Positions 52,461 through 61,400 of a stretch of DNA of 64,000 nucleotides are shown in pieces. Both the position numbers and the translations under genes were made by a program. The DNA is from CAG-791 sp045117315 (GTDB lineage: Bacteria > Bacillota > Clostridia > Lachnospirales > Lachnospiraceae), in contig JBGUNJ010000134.1 of the NCBI GenBank assembly GCA_045117315.1, positions 1-64,000 on the forward strand, in the 5' to 3' direction. The notes under the pieces were generated by a model, which saw only the letters and a list, made by a program, of their open reading frames with translations, searched no databases and was not told the origin of the DNA. Numbering within the stretch: position 1 is the first letter of the stretch; every line of letters starts with the position of its first letter.

Positions 52461-52988
52461 TTATGCATTGATCACCCTGATCTGGCAGGACCGCATGGTC
52501 TCCAGGGCGGCAAGATGCTTTTCCGGAGTCACGCCGGCACAGCATGCCGCATCCACAGTGATCTTCACCTCCGGCATCATTGCTTTCAGAAGCAGCGCGT
52601 TGGAGACTACGCAGATATCCGTGCAGAGACCGACCAGCTCCAGTTCAAGTTCTTCCTTTTCAGAAAGCATTTTGATATCTGCTGCAAGCGCAGTACTCCC
52701 GAACGTGGGCTTTTCATAGATTCCGGCACCTTCCAGAAGCGCGGCGATCTCCGCGCGGATCTCCCAGCCCCCGGTGCCCCGGATGCAGTGCATGACAGGG
52801 AGATTTTTCCCCTCCTGCGTCTCCATGTAATTCTTTTCGTGCGTATCCATAGTGGCATACACGTCTCCGGCAGGATAGGTGCGAATCTTTTCCTTCACAG
52901 CATCTACGATGGCTTCCGCCTCTTTCGTACCCAGTGAGCCGTCGATGAAATCATTCTGCATATCTATCACGATTAATAGTTTTCTCAT
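52461..52988 (-). CDS. nicotinamidase-like cysteine hydrolase (isochorismatase family)
   Basis: A 175-residue hydrolase. The triad is visible: Asp9 in LIVIDMQNDFIDG, Lys93 in YEKPTFGST and Cys126 in VGLCTDICVVSN. Asp48 and His50 in TMDTHEKNY fit the metal site of nicotinamidases, so conversion of nicotinamide to nicotinate is the most likely activity; other family members hydrolyse isochorismate or related amides. ATG 52988 follows GGAGGGAGAT; an ATG four codons upstream overlaps that site. It is a lone gene, convergent with the nucleotidyltransferases. Confidence 0.88.
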   Translation of the reverse strand: MRKLLIVIDMQNDFIDGSLGTKEAEAIVDAVKEKIRTYPAGDVYATMDTHEKNYMETQEGKNLPVMHCIRGTGGWEIRAEIAALLEGAGIYEKPTFGSTALAADIKMLSEKEELELELVGLCTDICVVSNALLLKAMMPEVKITVDAACCAGVTPEKHLAALETMRSCQIRVINA

Positions 52989-53159
52989 ATCTCCCTCCAT
53001 GTTGAATCACCATGTCTCTCTGATTATACCCCTTACAGATCAAAAAGCGAACCGCATATCTAATATTCGAATACCGCCCTGCTTCTGCCGGAGAGCAGCA
53101 TCTATTTCCACAAATGTACATATTCGAGAAATCAACCAATATATCGTTCTTATTTGTTC

Positions 53160-53626
53160 GTTATTTTGTGCGCTTATGCCGAATACCAGTTTGATAACGG
53201 ACTGCCTCATAACCATTTCGAGGCCAAAGGCAACATATTGAAGATTACGCCAAAAGGACTGACTGTCACAACCGGCAGCGCCGAAAAGGTTTATGATGGA
53301 AGTGCTCTGAATATCAGCCCGGAGACGAGTACACTGTGACCGGAGACCACGTGTTTGAAGCACAGTGGAAGAAAGTCAGCGAGGAGAAAGATGACGAAGA
53401 GAAAGTAGACAAAGAGGAAGATAACGAAGAGAAAGTAGACAAAGAGAAGACGCAGAAGCACTCCAGCCATGATGATGACGACGATGACGATGACAGCCAT
53501 CACAGCAGCAGTAAATCCGCGCCTACAGGCGACAGCAGCAATGCCGCCCTGTGGATCACACTGGTTCTGCTGGCAGCTCTCGGAGTCGTCGGCACGATCA
53601 TTTACCGCAGAAGGAACCGCAAATAA
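53160..53626 (+). pseudogene. remnant of a sortase-anchored surface protein
   Basis: Two frames join to give a recognisable tail. The first frame reads LKITPKGLTVTTGSAEKVYD, the start of an MBG-type domain (TVTTGSAxKVYDGSAL), but stops at 53337-53339. A +1 shift continues YTVTGDHVFEAQWKKV, an acidic Lys/Glu/Asp linker with an Asp run, then SAPTGDSSNAALWITLVLLA, a degenerate sortase signal with a membrane helix and RRRNRK tail. The upstream part and most MBG repeats are missing. It is a deletion and frameshift relic; the second frame alone begins with GTG and has no ribosome site. Confidence 0.8.
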
Positions 53627-53750
53627 TTCCTGAAAGAATCGCAAGTGATTCCTGAAAAGGACTGTAAATGATTAAAGCCGCCTGAATTGGATTCCAAAAT
53701 AATCCCAAAGGATTCTGCCATGATCCTGATGGGATTCTGATTCCTGAAAG
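53627..53750 (+). repeat. degenerate repeats after the surface-protein remnant
   Basis: CGCAAATAATTCCTGAAAG, CGCAAGTGATTCCTGAAAAG and TGTAAATGATT repeat the end of the relic including its stop codon (about 19-bp spacing), followed by GATTCC-rich variants. No gene is visible in 53627-54025 except a terminator and a promoter. Confidence 0.7.
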
Positions 53751-53885
53751 AGCCATCTCTTGAATCCGACCGTGTTTCCGAAAAGGAACCCGACAGGGAG
53801 CAGGACTTGTCCGCGTCCGGAACAGGATGAGACAGGATGCGGTTCACCGCCTGTCAAAGAGACAAGGAAATACTAAAGGCAGTCA

Positions 53886-53921
53886 TGCCGCCGGTTGTGC
53901 AGACAACCGGCGGCATTTTTT
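53886..53921 (+). terminator. strong terminator
   Basis: Perfect 13-bp stem TGCCGCCGGTTGT / ACAACCGGCGGCA with loop GCAG and six T. It would end transcripts from the surface-protein relic. Confidence 0.95.
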
Positions 53922-53937
53922 GATGCAGGTTCACTTT

Positions 53938-53966
53938 TTGCCGAACATGCGCAGTGATGCTATACT
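53938..53966 (+). promoter_or_regulatory. promoter for the 55-residue protein gene
   Basis: TTGCCG (53938-53943), 17-base spacer, TATACT (53961-53966), with extended -10 TGCTATACT. The leader would be about 53 bases. Confidence 0.8.
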
Positions 53967-54025
53967 GTTGAAATGGCCGGCAGCAGAACAGCGGGCCGCA
54001 AAATAATCGGAATGGAGAAGGCGCC

Positions 54026-54193
54026 ATGAACAAAATCAAAAAAGACGCGGAAAAAGAATTCCGCAAGCTTTCCAAAAAAGAGCAGCGCAGAATCAACGAG
54101 CTGAAGCGTATTCCTGTCCCTGCTCCCGGAACCGTTTTTGACAAAAAGAAAAACGCCCCCCGAAAAAAGAAATGGGATGAGGAGGACGAGTGA
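54026..54193 (+). CDS. small basic protein, 55 residues
   Basis: A complete small gene with its own promoter and ribosome site (TGGAGAAGG, 5-6 bases before ATG). The product starts MNKIKKDAEKEFRKLSKKEQ, continues RRINELKRIPVPAPGTVFDK, and ends with a basic patch KKKW followed by DEEDE. It is about one third Lys/Arg, has no membrane segment or signal, and the first 28 residues are likely helical. A nucleic-acid- or ribosome-associated role is possible but unproven. The stop codon runs into a family B repeat. I do not recognise the family. Confidence 0.7.
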   Translation: MNKIKKDAEKEFRKLSKKEQRRINELKRIPVPAPGTVFDKKKNAPRKKKWDEEDE

Positions 54194-54353
54194 TGTATCC
54201 GCGGACGACTCCATCTCCTGAGGTTTTTAGCCCCCGTTTCAAAGAGGTTTTTCAAGAAAGAAGATGGATGTCCCAGCGGACAACTTCGTTGACGAGGGTT
54301 TTAGCCCCGTTTGAATGAGATTGTTCGTTTCAATGAGATTGTTCGTTTCAATG
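54191..54353 (+). repeat. dispersed repeat family B, two divergent copies, plus a 19-bp repeat
   Basis: TGATGTATCCGCGGACGACT, then TTTTTAGCCCCCGTTTC (54191-54247), and GATGTCCCAGCGGACAACTT, then GTTTTAGCCCCGTTTG (54264-54320). TGAGATTGTTCGTTTCAA repeats follow to 54353. Confidence 0.75.
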
Positions 54354-54431
54354 AGAATAAAAAAGAAGGAGTTCCATCCAAAAGGAATAATATCCCCGGC
54401 ATCCCGGATTAACAGCGAGGAAAAAGGAACT

Positions 54432-55037
54432 ATGGCTATAAAGACAGTGATTTTTGATATAGGGGGCGTCCTGGTGGAACTGGGGCGTTACAGATTTCTT
54501 GAGAAGAGAGGGTTCACCGGAGAACTGGCAAAGCGGATCATGCACGCAACCATGTTGTCCGATGACTGGGTTCAGATGGACCTGAACAGGCTGTCTGAGG
54601 ATGAGATCCTGCAGCTGTTTATCCAAAACGACCCGGAAGTTGAAAAAGAGCTCCGCCACATGTTTGCGGACGTGAACGGCATTGTTGAATATAAGCAAGC
54701 CAGCCTTCCCTGGCTCCGTCGGGTAAAAGAACAGGGCTGCCGGATTCTGTACCTCTCCAATTATTCCCATAAGATCATGAGAGAGTGTTCGGAGGCCCTC
54801 TATTTTCTTCCCGAGATGGATGGCGGACTGTTTTCCTGTGATGTTCACATGGTAAAGCCTGACCCGGCCTTTTATCAGGCCCTGATTCGCAAATACGATC
54901 TGGTTCCGGAGCAGTGTGTTTTTATCGATGATCTGGAAGCCAATCTGGAGGCAGCCAGAAAGCTGGGAATGCACACGATCCGTTTTCAGGAACAGAAACA
55001 GGCAGAAGAAGAACTCTACAGATTGATCCGGGCATAG
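54432..55037 (+). CDS. HAD-superfamily hydrolase
   Basis: A 201-residue haloacid-dehalogenase-type phosphatase (subfamily IA). Asp9 in VIFDIGGVLVELG is the nucleophile; ILYLSNYSHK supplies motif II (Ser/Asn), VHMVKPDPAFYQ the Lys, and CVFIDDLEANLEAARKLGM motif IV with the Asp pair. A non-canonical feature is Gly instead of the usual Asp two residues after the nucleophile (DIGG), common in HAD proteins such as YihX-like alpha-glucose-1-phosphatase. ATG 54432 follows AAAAAGGAACT; the longer frame upstream is repeat DNA. A weak terminator follows. Confidence 0.9.
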   Translation: MAIKTVIFDIGGVLVELGRYRFLEKRGFTGELAKRIMHATMLSDDWVQMDLNRLSEDEILQLFIQNDPEVEKELRHMFADVNGIVEYKQASLPWLRRVKEQGCRILYLSNYSHKIMRECSEALYFLPEMDGGLFSCDVHMVKPDPAFYQALIRKYDLVPEQCVFIDDLEANLEAARKLGMHTIRFQEQKQAEEELYRLIRA

Positions 55038-55083
55038 AATTTACAGGAAAAGACAAAATGAAACGAAAACAAACCTGCAAATA

Positions 55084-55125
55084 ATGTACCGGCGGGCCAC
55101 TTCGTCTGCCGGGGCTTCACGAGGC
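55084..55125 (+). repeat. dispersed repeat family B, divergent copy
   Basis: TGTACCGGCGGGCCACTTCG, then TCTGCCGGGGCTTCACGAG. It lies in the 55038-55500 gap, which otherwise holds a weak terminator and the AraC gene leader. Confidence 0.6.
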
Positions 55126-55207
55126 TTATCTGCCCGGCAGACCGGATCCGGGCTGCAGCAAGTTTTTTAATTTGCGGCAAATAATAGTGAAGCGGCAAAG
55201 CGCAGCC

Positions 55208-55247
55208 GGAAGAGGGTGTTCGCGGCACTCTCTTCCGATTTCTTTTT
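55208..55247 (+). terminator. probable terminator of the HAD gene
   Basis: Stem GGAAGAGGGTG / CACTCTCTTCC (one G-T pair), loop TTCGCGG, then GATTTCTTTTT. The T-tract is interrupted. Confidence 0.5.
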
Positions 55248-55500
55248 CCCGGAGAGCGTTTTCCACACAAGGGCATGTACATTTGAGCGCTTCGTCAGAA
55301 AGTTGTAAACGGCAAGTACTTTTCCCGATTTCTGGAAAATAGATTACCACTTACAAAAATGTCTTCTGCAGACATAAAAAGTGAATACGGCAATATTTAA
55401 AGCGAAAATGCCACTCTGCAGATGTCTCCGCAATGATAGAATGATGTGGAGATACTTACTGTTATGTAACCAGGTGCTCAGCACAGGAGATATATTTTCT

Positions 55501-56427
55501 ATGAGTGATAAAAAGCATGTGGAATTCCGCTATTATGATATCCCACATGGAGATATTGTTTTCCCGTTGACAGGTCCGGTATGGAATAAAGAATACGGCG
55601 AAGGCAAAGAGAAGCTGCACTTTCACAACTACTATGAAGTCGGACACTGCTACGAAGGCGAAGGCGAAATGATTCTCGGAGAGAGAGAACTGCATTTTTA
55701 TCCGGGATGTATTTCTTTAATACCCACGAAAGAGCTGCATACAACCAATACCTTTGGAAAAAAGGCGGGCTGGGAATGGATGTATTTCGATATTCACGAA
55801 GTCCTCAAAAAGCTTTATCCGGACGATGAGATCCTGAAGGAAAATATAGGACATGAGCTCGGCCGGAAGGGACGGCTTCTCACTCCGGACATGAACATCC
55901 AGAAAATGACTTTTCTCGTGCGCGGTATTTTTTCCGAAATGCAGAATAAGGAATACATGTACAGGGATATGGTCTCGCATTTTCTGTTGATGCTGGTTGT
56001 CGAAATCATCCGCAAGCTGCAGAATTCGGATCTTCCCGAAAAGGGAACCATGACTGTCGATATTTTTCCGGCAATAGACTATATCAAAAAGAATTATGCG
56101 TCTCAGATCCGGGTGGTGAATCTGGCCCATTCCTGCGGGATGAGCGAGAGCTATTTCCGGAAAGTCTTCGAAAAATACATGAACATGAAGCCCATGGATT
56201 ATGTCAATTTTGTCCGGATCCAGAGAGGATGCGCGCTGCTCCGGGAGACCAACCTGAGTATAGCCATGGTCTCGGAGAGAATCGGATATGTAAGCGCGTC
56301 GACATTTATCCGCAACTTCAAGCGGATCATCGGATGTACTCCCAACAAGTGGAAGGCCGATGAGGAAAACGCCAAGAGCAAATTCATGAATTATCATGTG
56401 ACCGCCCTGAAGGGATGGCTTGAGTGA
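55501..56427 (+). CDS. AraC-family transcriptional regulator (2), next to the galactoside genes
   Basis: A 308-residue regulator. The N-terminal cupin domain has LHFHNYYEVGHCYEGEGEMI and FYPGCISLIPTKELHTTNTF; two C-terminal helix-turn-helix units have VVNLAHSCGMSESYFRKVFE and SIAMVSERIGYVSASTFIRN, ending CTPNKWK. ATG 55501 follows AGGAGATATATTTTCT with long spacing; an upstream in-frame ATG 55381 lacks a site. It precedes galK, beta-galactosidase and the symporter on the same strand, so it is the likely activator of the locus, with a galactoside as inducer (inference). Confidence 0.9.
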   Translation: MSDKKHVEFRYYDIPHGDIVFPLTGPVWNKEYGEGKEKLHFHNYYEVGHCYEGEGEMILGERELHFYPGCISLIPTKELHTTNTFGKKAGWEWMYFDIHEVLKKLYPDDEILKENIGHELGRKGRLLTPDMNIQKMTFLVRGIFSEMQNKEYMYRDMVSHFLLMLVVEIIRKLQNSDLPEKGTMTVDIFPAIDYIKKNYASQIRVVNLAHSCGMSESYFRKVFEKYMNMKPMDYVNFVRIQRGCALLRETNLSIAMVSERIGYVSASTFIRNFKRIIGCTPNKWKADEENAKSKFMNYHVTALKGWLE

Positions 56428-56460
56428 TGTATCCATGGATGGCTATAAACCCGGCCATGC

Positions 56461-56670
56461 AGGCACTGCCAGACAGGTGCTTCCGGTCGTACGCAGCCCG
56501 CTCATGACAAATCGATCGTGCGCGGCCGGGCAGGTACTGCCGGCCGTGCGCGGTCCGCTCATGACTGATCGATCATACGCCGCCCGCTCATGACTGATCG
56601 ATTACGACGCCGGGCAGGTGCTGCCTGCCGTGTGCGGTCCGCTCATGACTGATCGGTCGTACGCGGCCGG
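56461..56670 (+). repeat. about 55-bp degenerate tandem repeat
   Basis: Three units of GGGCAGGTGCTGCCGGCCGT, then CGCGGTCCGCTCATGACTGA and TCGATCATACGC, one shortened by deletion. It fills half of the 56428-56913 gap; the rest is the galK promoter region. Confidence 0.85.
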
Positions 56671-56698
56671 AACCGAATCTGCAAATTATAAAACCGAA

Positions 56699-56722
56699 TA
56701 TAATAACATGCAAACGTTTCTG
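56699..56722 (+). promoter_or_regulatory. galK promoter (-10 TATAAT) with LacI/CRE-like palindrome
   Basis: TATAAT at 56699-56704 (weak -35), then TGCAAACGTTTCTG at 56709-56722. The core AAACGTTT is a perfect palindrome and the site matches the TGNAANCGNTNNCA catabolite-response consensus except for its last two bases. It overlaps the expected start point, as repressor sites do. A LacI/GalR-type regulator or CcpA is suggested. Confidence 0.5.
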
Positions 56723-56913
56723 AATGATATTATTTTGTAAAATATGCTGGATGAACAACAGGAAATCCCGCGAAATCTGTGCAATTTTACCGAATCACCA
56801 GGACTCGTTTGCATTGCAGATACTGATCATTGGTCTGCCTGCTCTGGAACGACGGTTGCCGGTTCCCCAGCAGCCGGATCAATGATTTTTTTACTTATGC
56901 AAAGGAGAAAAAA

Positions 56914-58197
56914 ATGCAGGGAATTATTCAAACAAAAATAAACGCAATCAGAAATGGGCAGCTGGACGAGACATTCAGGACTTTATATGTGGACAAAGAG
57001 ACAGCAGCTCTTCAAAAGGAGCGTTATATAGGCGCTCTTGAACATTTTGAGGAAATATTTGGCGACGCCGCTGTCCAGGTCTACAGCGCGCCCGGCAGGA
57101 CTGAGATCGGCGGCAATCACACGGATCATCAGTACGGCAAAGTGCTGGCCGCCTCTGTAAACCTGGATGCCATAGCGGTCGTATCTGCACGGGATGATGA
57201 CAAGGTTCTCTTTCATTCGGAAGGTTACAGCAGTCTGTCCATTGATCTGAACGAGCTGGCAGCTCTGCCCCGGGAGGAGGGGACAACCGCCGCCCTGGTC
57301 CGGGGTGTTGCCGCGGGAATGCGCGAAAGCGGTCTGCAGACCGGCGGTTTTAATGCCTATGTGACCAGCCAGGTCCTGGGAGGCTCCGGTCTCTCTTCTT
57401 CCGCTGCGATTGAGACCCTGATCGGCTGTATTTTTTCGGGACTGTATAATGACGGGACTGTCGATGCTGTCCGGATCGCTCAGATCGGCCAGTTCGCGGA
57501 AAACATATATTTCGGCAAGCCCAGCGGTCTGATGGACCAGATGGCCTGTTCCGTCGGCGGTCTCATCCATATCGATTTCCGGGATCCGGCAAAACCGCAG
57601 GTGCGGAAAATCGGTGTTGATTTTTCAGTTTTCCGGCACAGTCTCTGCATTCTGGATACCAAGGGGTCCCATGCGGACCTGACGCCCGATTACGCCGCCA
57701 TTCCGGAGGAGATGCACAAGGCCGCCTCCTATTTTGGAAAAGAAGTGCTGGGAGAAGTGTCTGAGGAGGACTTCTACAGGGAGCTGACCCTGATCCGCAA
57801 GTACGCGGGTGACAGGGCTGTTCTGCGGTCGATCCATTGGTTCGATGAAAACAAGCGCGTGGATCAGCAGGCGGAAGCCCTGGAAAAGAAAGATTTCGAA
57901 AAATTCAAGGCCCTGGTCCGCAGTTCCGGGGATTCCTCTTATAAATATCTGCAGAATGTATTTTCCCCGCACAAGTTCCAAGAGCAGAGCGTTGCCCTTG
58001 CTCTCCTGCTCACGGAAAAAATTCTGGGCGGAGATGCCTGCTGCAGGGTTCACGGAGGAGGTTTCGCCGGCACTATCCAGGCCTTTGTGCCCGATGATGA
58101 AGTGGCCATGTATAAAGAGAAAATCGAGCAGTTCTTCGGCAGAGGCTCCTGCTATGTGCTGAAGATACGGCCGACGGGAGGAATCAGAATACTGTAA
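56914..58197 (+). CDS. galK: galactokinase
   Basis: A 427-residue GHMP-family kinase that phosphorylates galactose at C1, the first Leloir step. Signature: YSAPGRTEIGGNHTDHQYGK (galactokinase signature, with E-I-G-G-N-H-T-D-H), ATP loop VLGGSGLSSSAAIETLIG, catalytic Asp region KPSGLMDQMACSVGG, and GGGFAGTIQAFV near the C-terminus. ATG 56914 follows AAAGGAGAAAAAA; the longer frame upstream has no site. It lies between the AraC regulator and the beta-galactosidase. No galT or galE is in the window, so the rest of the pathway is elsewhere. Confidence 0.96.
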   Translation: MQGIIQTKINAIRNGQLDETFRTLYVDKETAALQKERYIGALEHFEEIFGDAAVQVYSAPGRTEIGGNHTDHQYGKVLAASVNLDAIAVVSARDDDKVLFHSEGYSSLSIDLNELAALPREEGTTAALVRGVAAGMRESGLQTGGFNAYVTSQVLGGSGLSSSAAIETLIGCIFSGLYNDGTVDAVRIAQIGQFAENIYFGKPSGLMDQMACSVGGLIHIDFRDPAKPQVRKIGVDFSVFRHSLCILDTKGSHADLTPDYAAIPEEMHKAASYFGKEVLGEVSEEDFYRELTLIRKYAGDRAVLRSIHWFDENKRVDQQAEALEKKDFEKFKALVRSSGDSSYKYLQNVFSPHKFQEQSVALALLLTEKILGGDACCRVHGGGFAGTIQAFVPDDEVAMYKEKIEQFFGRGSCYVLKIRPTGGIRIL

Positions 58198-58273
58198 CTG
58201 TCGCGGGACGCGGGCCTTCAAAACAGTCCGCTGCCTTACTCATATGTTTTTATGAACACAGGGTACAGTACCG

Positions 58274-58456
58274 GCCGGTTCTTTCGGCTCTTTACAGGAT
58301 TTGCCTGCAGGCTTCCATGAATCCTGACAGGCTTATTGAAAGGGGCTTATAGAAAGAGCCGGCTTTTTCTGCTCTTTACAGAATTTGCCTGCAGGCTGCT
58401 GTGGATCCTGACGGGCTTATTGAAAGGGGCTCATAGAAAGAGCCGGTTCTTTCCCG
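58274..58456 (+). repeat. 84-bp tandem repeat, two copies and a part
   Basis: Units 58274-58357 and 58358-58441, with a third start at 58442. Landmarks: GCCGGTTCTTTC, CTCTTTACAG, ATTTGCCTGCAGGC, ATCCTGACAGG, TTATTGAAAGGGGC. Ends AGAAAGAG, which can pair with CTCTTT inside. It fills the 58198-58498 gap between galK and the beta-galactosidase gene. Confidence 0.93.
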
Positions 58457-58498
58457 AATCAACTATTAAAAGCAGCAAAAAGAAAGGGGGGCTGTACT

Positions 58499-61400
58499 TT
58501 GATTGTTCCGAGACTCTATGAAGATCTTTCTGTCCTGCACCAGAACACAATGCCGGACAGAGCATATTTTATCCCTGCGTCCGCCCGCAGCGACATGCTG
58601 GTAAGGCACAGAGAAAGCTCCGACCGCCTGCAGATGCTGAGCGGCTGTGAATGGGATTTCGCCTGGTATCCCAGCATACATGATCTGCAGGATCTGTTTT
58701 ACCTGCCGGACTACAAACCCGGAGAAGGATGGAAAAAGGAAGAGGTTCCCTTCTGCTGGCAGATGCGGGGCTATGACAGCCCGCAGTATACCAATATCCG
58801 TTATCCCTTCCCTTTTGACCCGCCCTATGTTCCCCAGGATAATCCCTGCGGAGCTTATCTGCATCACTTTGAGTGGCACCGCGATCAGAAAGCCCCCTGT
58901 GCTTTTCTGAATTTTGAAGGTGTGGACTCCTGCTTCTATGTCTGGCTCAACGGTTCTTACGTCGGTTACAGCCAGGTGTCACATCACACAAGCGAGTTTA
59001 ATGTGACGGACTTCCTTCAGGAAGGTGACAACCTTCTGGCTGTCCTTGTCTTAAAATGGTGTGACGGCAGCTACCTGGAGGACCAGGATAAGTTCCGCTT
59101 TTCCGGAATTTTCCGGGATGTCTATATTTTGAACCGGCCCGCGGACCGGATCGCGGACTATGTCATCGAGACAGGTTTTGCGGAAGACTTCAGCCGCGCG
59201 GACCTCAGGATCCGCTTTTCATTCAGCGGATCTCCTGTTCCGGTCAGTCTGACACTGACCGCCCCCGACGGCATAGAAATATCGCATCAGGAAAGGGTCC
59301 TCCCGAATCCTGACGGAAGTGTCACCATTACTGTCGACCGCCCCTCTCTCTGGAGTGCCGAAAATCCCGTACTCTACACTTTGATCATGGACACCGGCAA
59401 TGAGGTAATCACTGAGAAAACCGGTTTCCGCAAGGTGGAGGTCAGGAATAAAGTCCTCATCCTCAACGGCTGTCCCATCACCTTCCGCGGCGTCAACCGG
59501 CATGAGTCAGATCCCGTGACCGGTGCTGTCTGCAGCATCGATCAGGCCATAGGGGACCTGCGTATGATCAAAGCGCATAATTTCAATGCAGTCAGAGCCA
59601 GTCACTATCCAAACTCCCCCTGGTTCTATCAATTATGCGATGAACTAGGTCTCTATGTCATCGATGAGGCCGACAACGAAAGTCACGGCACAGGTTCCTT
59701 GTATTTCCAGGAAGATGACTACTCAGAGCGCATGCGCAAGGCCCACGTCAGAATCGCGGACAATCCGGATTTCGTAGAGCCCACCCTGGACAGAATCCGC
59801 TCCATGGTCATCCGAAACCGCAACCGTCCCTGCATCCTGGTCTGGTCAATGGGGAACGAATGCGGTTACGGCTGTACCTTTGAAAAGGCCCTCCGCTGGA
59901 CCAAAGAGACTGATCCATCCCGTCTCACCCATTACGAGAGCGCCTTTTATCTGAGCGCCGACAGGGAGTTTGACACCTCGGACATCGACTTGTTCGGCCG
60001 CATGTATCCTGCGTTTGAAGAAATCACCGATTACCTGGACAATGCCCCCGCAAAACCTCTTCTACTGGTCGAATACTGTCACTCCATGGGAAACAGCCCC
60101 GGTGACTTTAAAGAGTATCTCGACCTGACGGAAAAATATCCCTCCCTTTGCGGGGGATTCGTCTGGGAATGGTGCGATCACGCCATCTACAAGGGAACTG
60201 CCGGTAACGGCAAAGCCATGTACTGGTACGGTGGAGACCACGGAGAACTGCAGCATGACGGGAACTTCTGCCTGGACGGTCTGGTCTATCCCGACAGGAC
60301 GCCGCACACGGGACTGATGGAATATAAAAATGTCCACCGCCCCCTGCGTGCATCCTATGATCCCGACAGGCAGGTCCTGACCGTGGAAAACCATTTGGAC
60401 TTTACGGATCCTGCCGGAATCATCTGCGCCTCGTGGAGTCTCTCCCTCGACGGGACACGGATCGCCGGCGGAAGGCTGGCAGACAGGAAAATCCTGAATC
60501 CTGTTTCTGAAAACGGGACAGAGGAGGCGGCGGAATCTGATTCCCTTCCGTCTATCGCACCTCACGGCAGAGTGGAAATCCCGCTCGCCTTCTCCGTGCC
60601 GGATCAGGGACGGTGCTTCCTCACTATTACCTATGCTCTCGAAAAGGAATGGTGCGGACTTCCCGCCGGCCATGAACTGGGCTTTGATGAGATCAGAATC
60701 CCCACGGCCGCACCCCGGGCAGCAGCCGCGGCAGCCATTCTGGCTCCGGCTTCCTCTGACACAGACGGCAGGCTGACTGTCAGGAAAGACGACCGCTTCC
60801 TGCTCTTTGAAGGCGAAAACTTCACCTACAGGCTTGACACCCTCTCCGGCCTCTTCACCTCCCTCAGACCGGGCGGTCAGGAAATGCTGGACCAGCCTCT
60901 GGACTTCAATCTCTGGCGGGCACCGACGGACAATGACGCTCCTGTTGCGGATCTGTGGAAGCTGGAGCGGCTGGACCACACTGTGACAAGAGCCTATGAA
61001 GTGAAGTGTGATTGCAATGATCTGTCATGCGGGTCCTGTGCGAACCCGGCAGACGGGTCTGCCGGCGGGACTGACTCTGCAGGCGGAAATGCCTCTGCCG
61101 ACGGGACTGCCTCTGCAAGGGTCAGCATCCGCCAGTCAGTGGCCGCCATGTCTGTTCAGCCTGTCCTCAGAATGAACAACACGATAACTGTCTTTCCGGA
61201 CGGACGGATCCTTCTGGACGTTTCCGCTGTAAAAGACCCGGAGATCGAGACTCTGCCCAGAATCGGTCTGCGCCTCTTCCTCAACAAAAACATGGATGGG
61301 GTCACCTATTATGGCATGGGTCCCGGGGAGACCTATATCGACAAGCATCACTCCGGACACCACGGCTGTTTCGAGGGAACCCCCGCGTCCATGCATGAAG

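Noticed and set aside
53336..53626. A 96-codon frame as an intact small anchored protein
   Set aside because: It starts with GTG without a ribosome site, and the preceding frame carries the missing part of the same domain, so a frameshifted relic explains it better.
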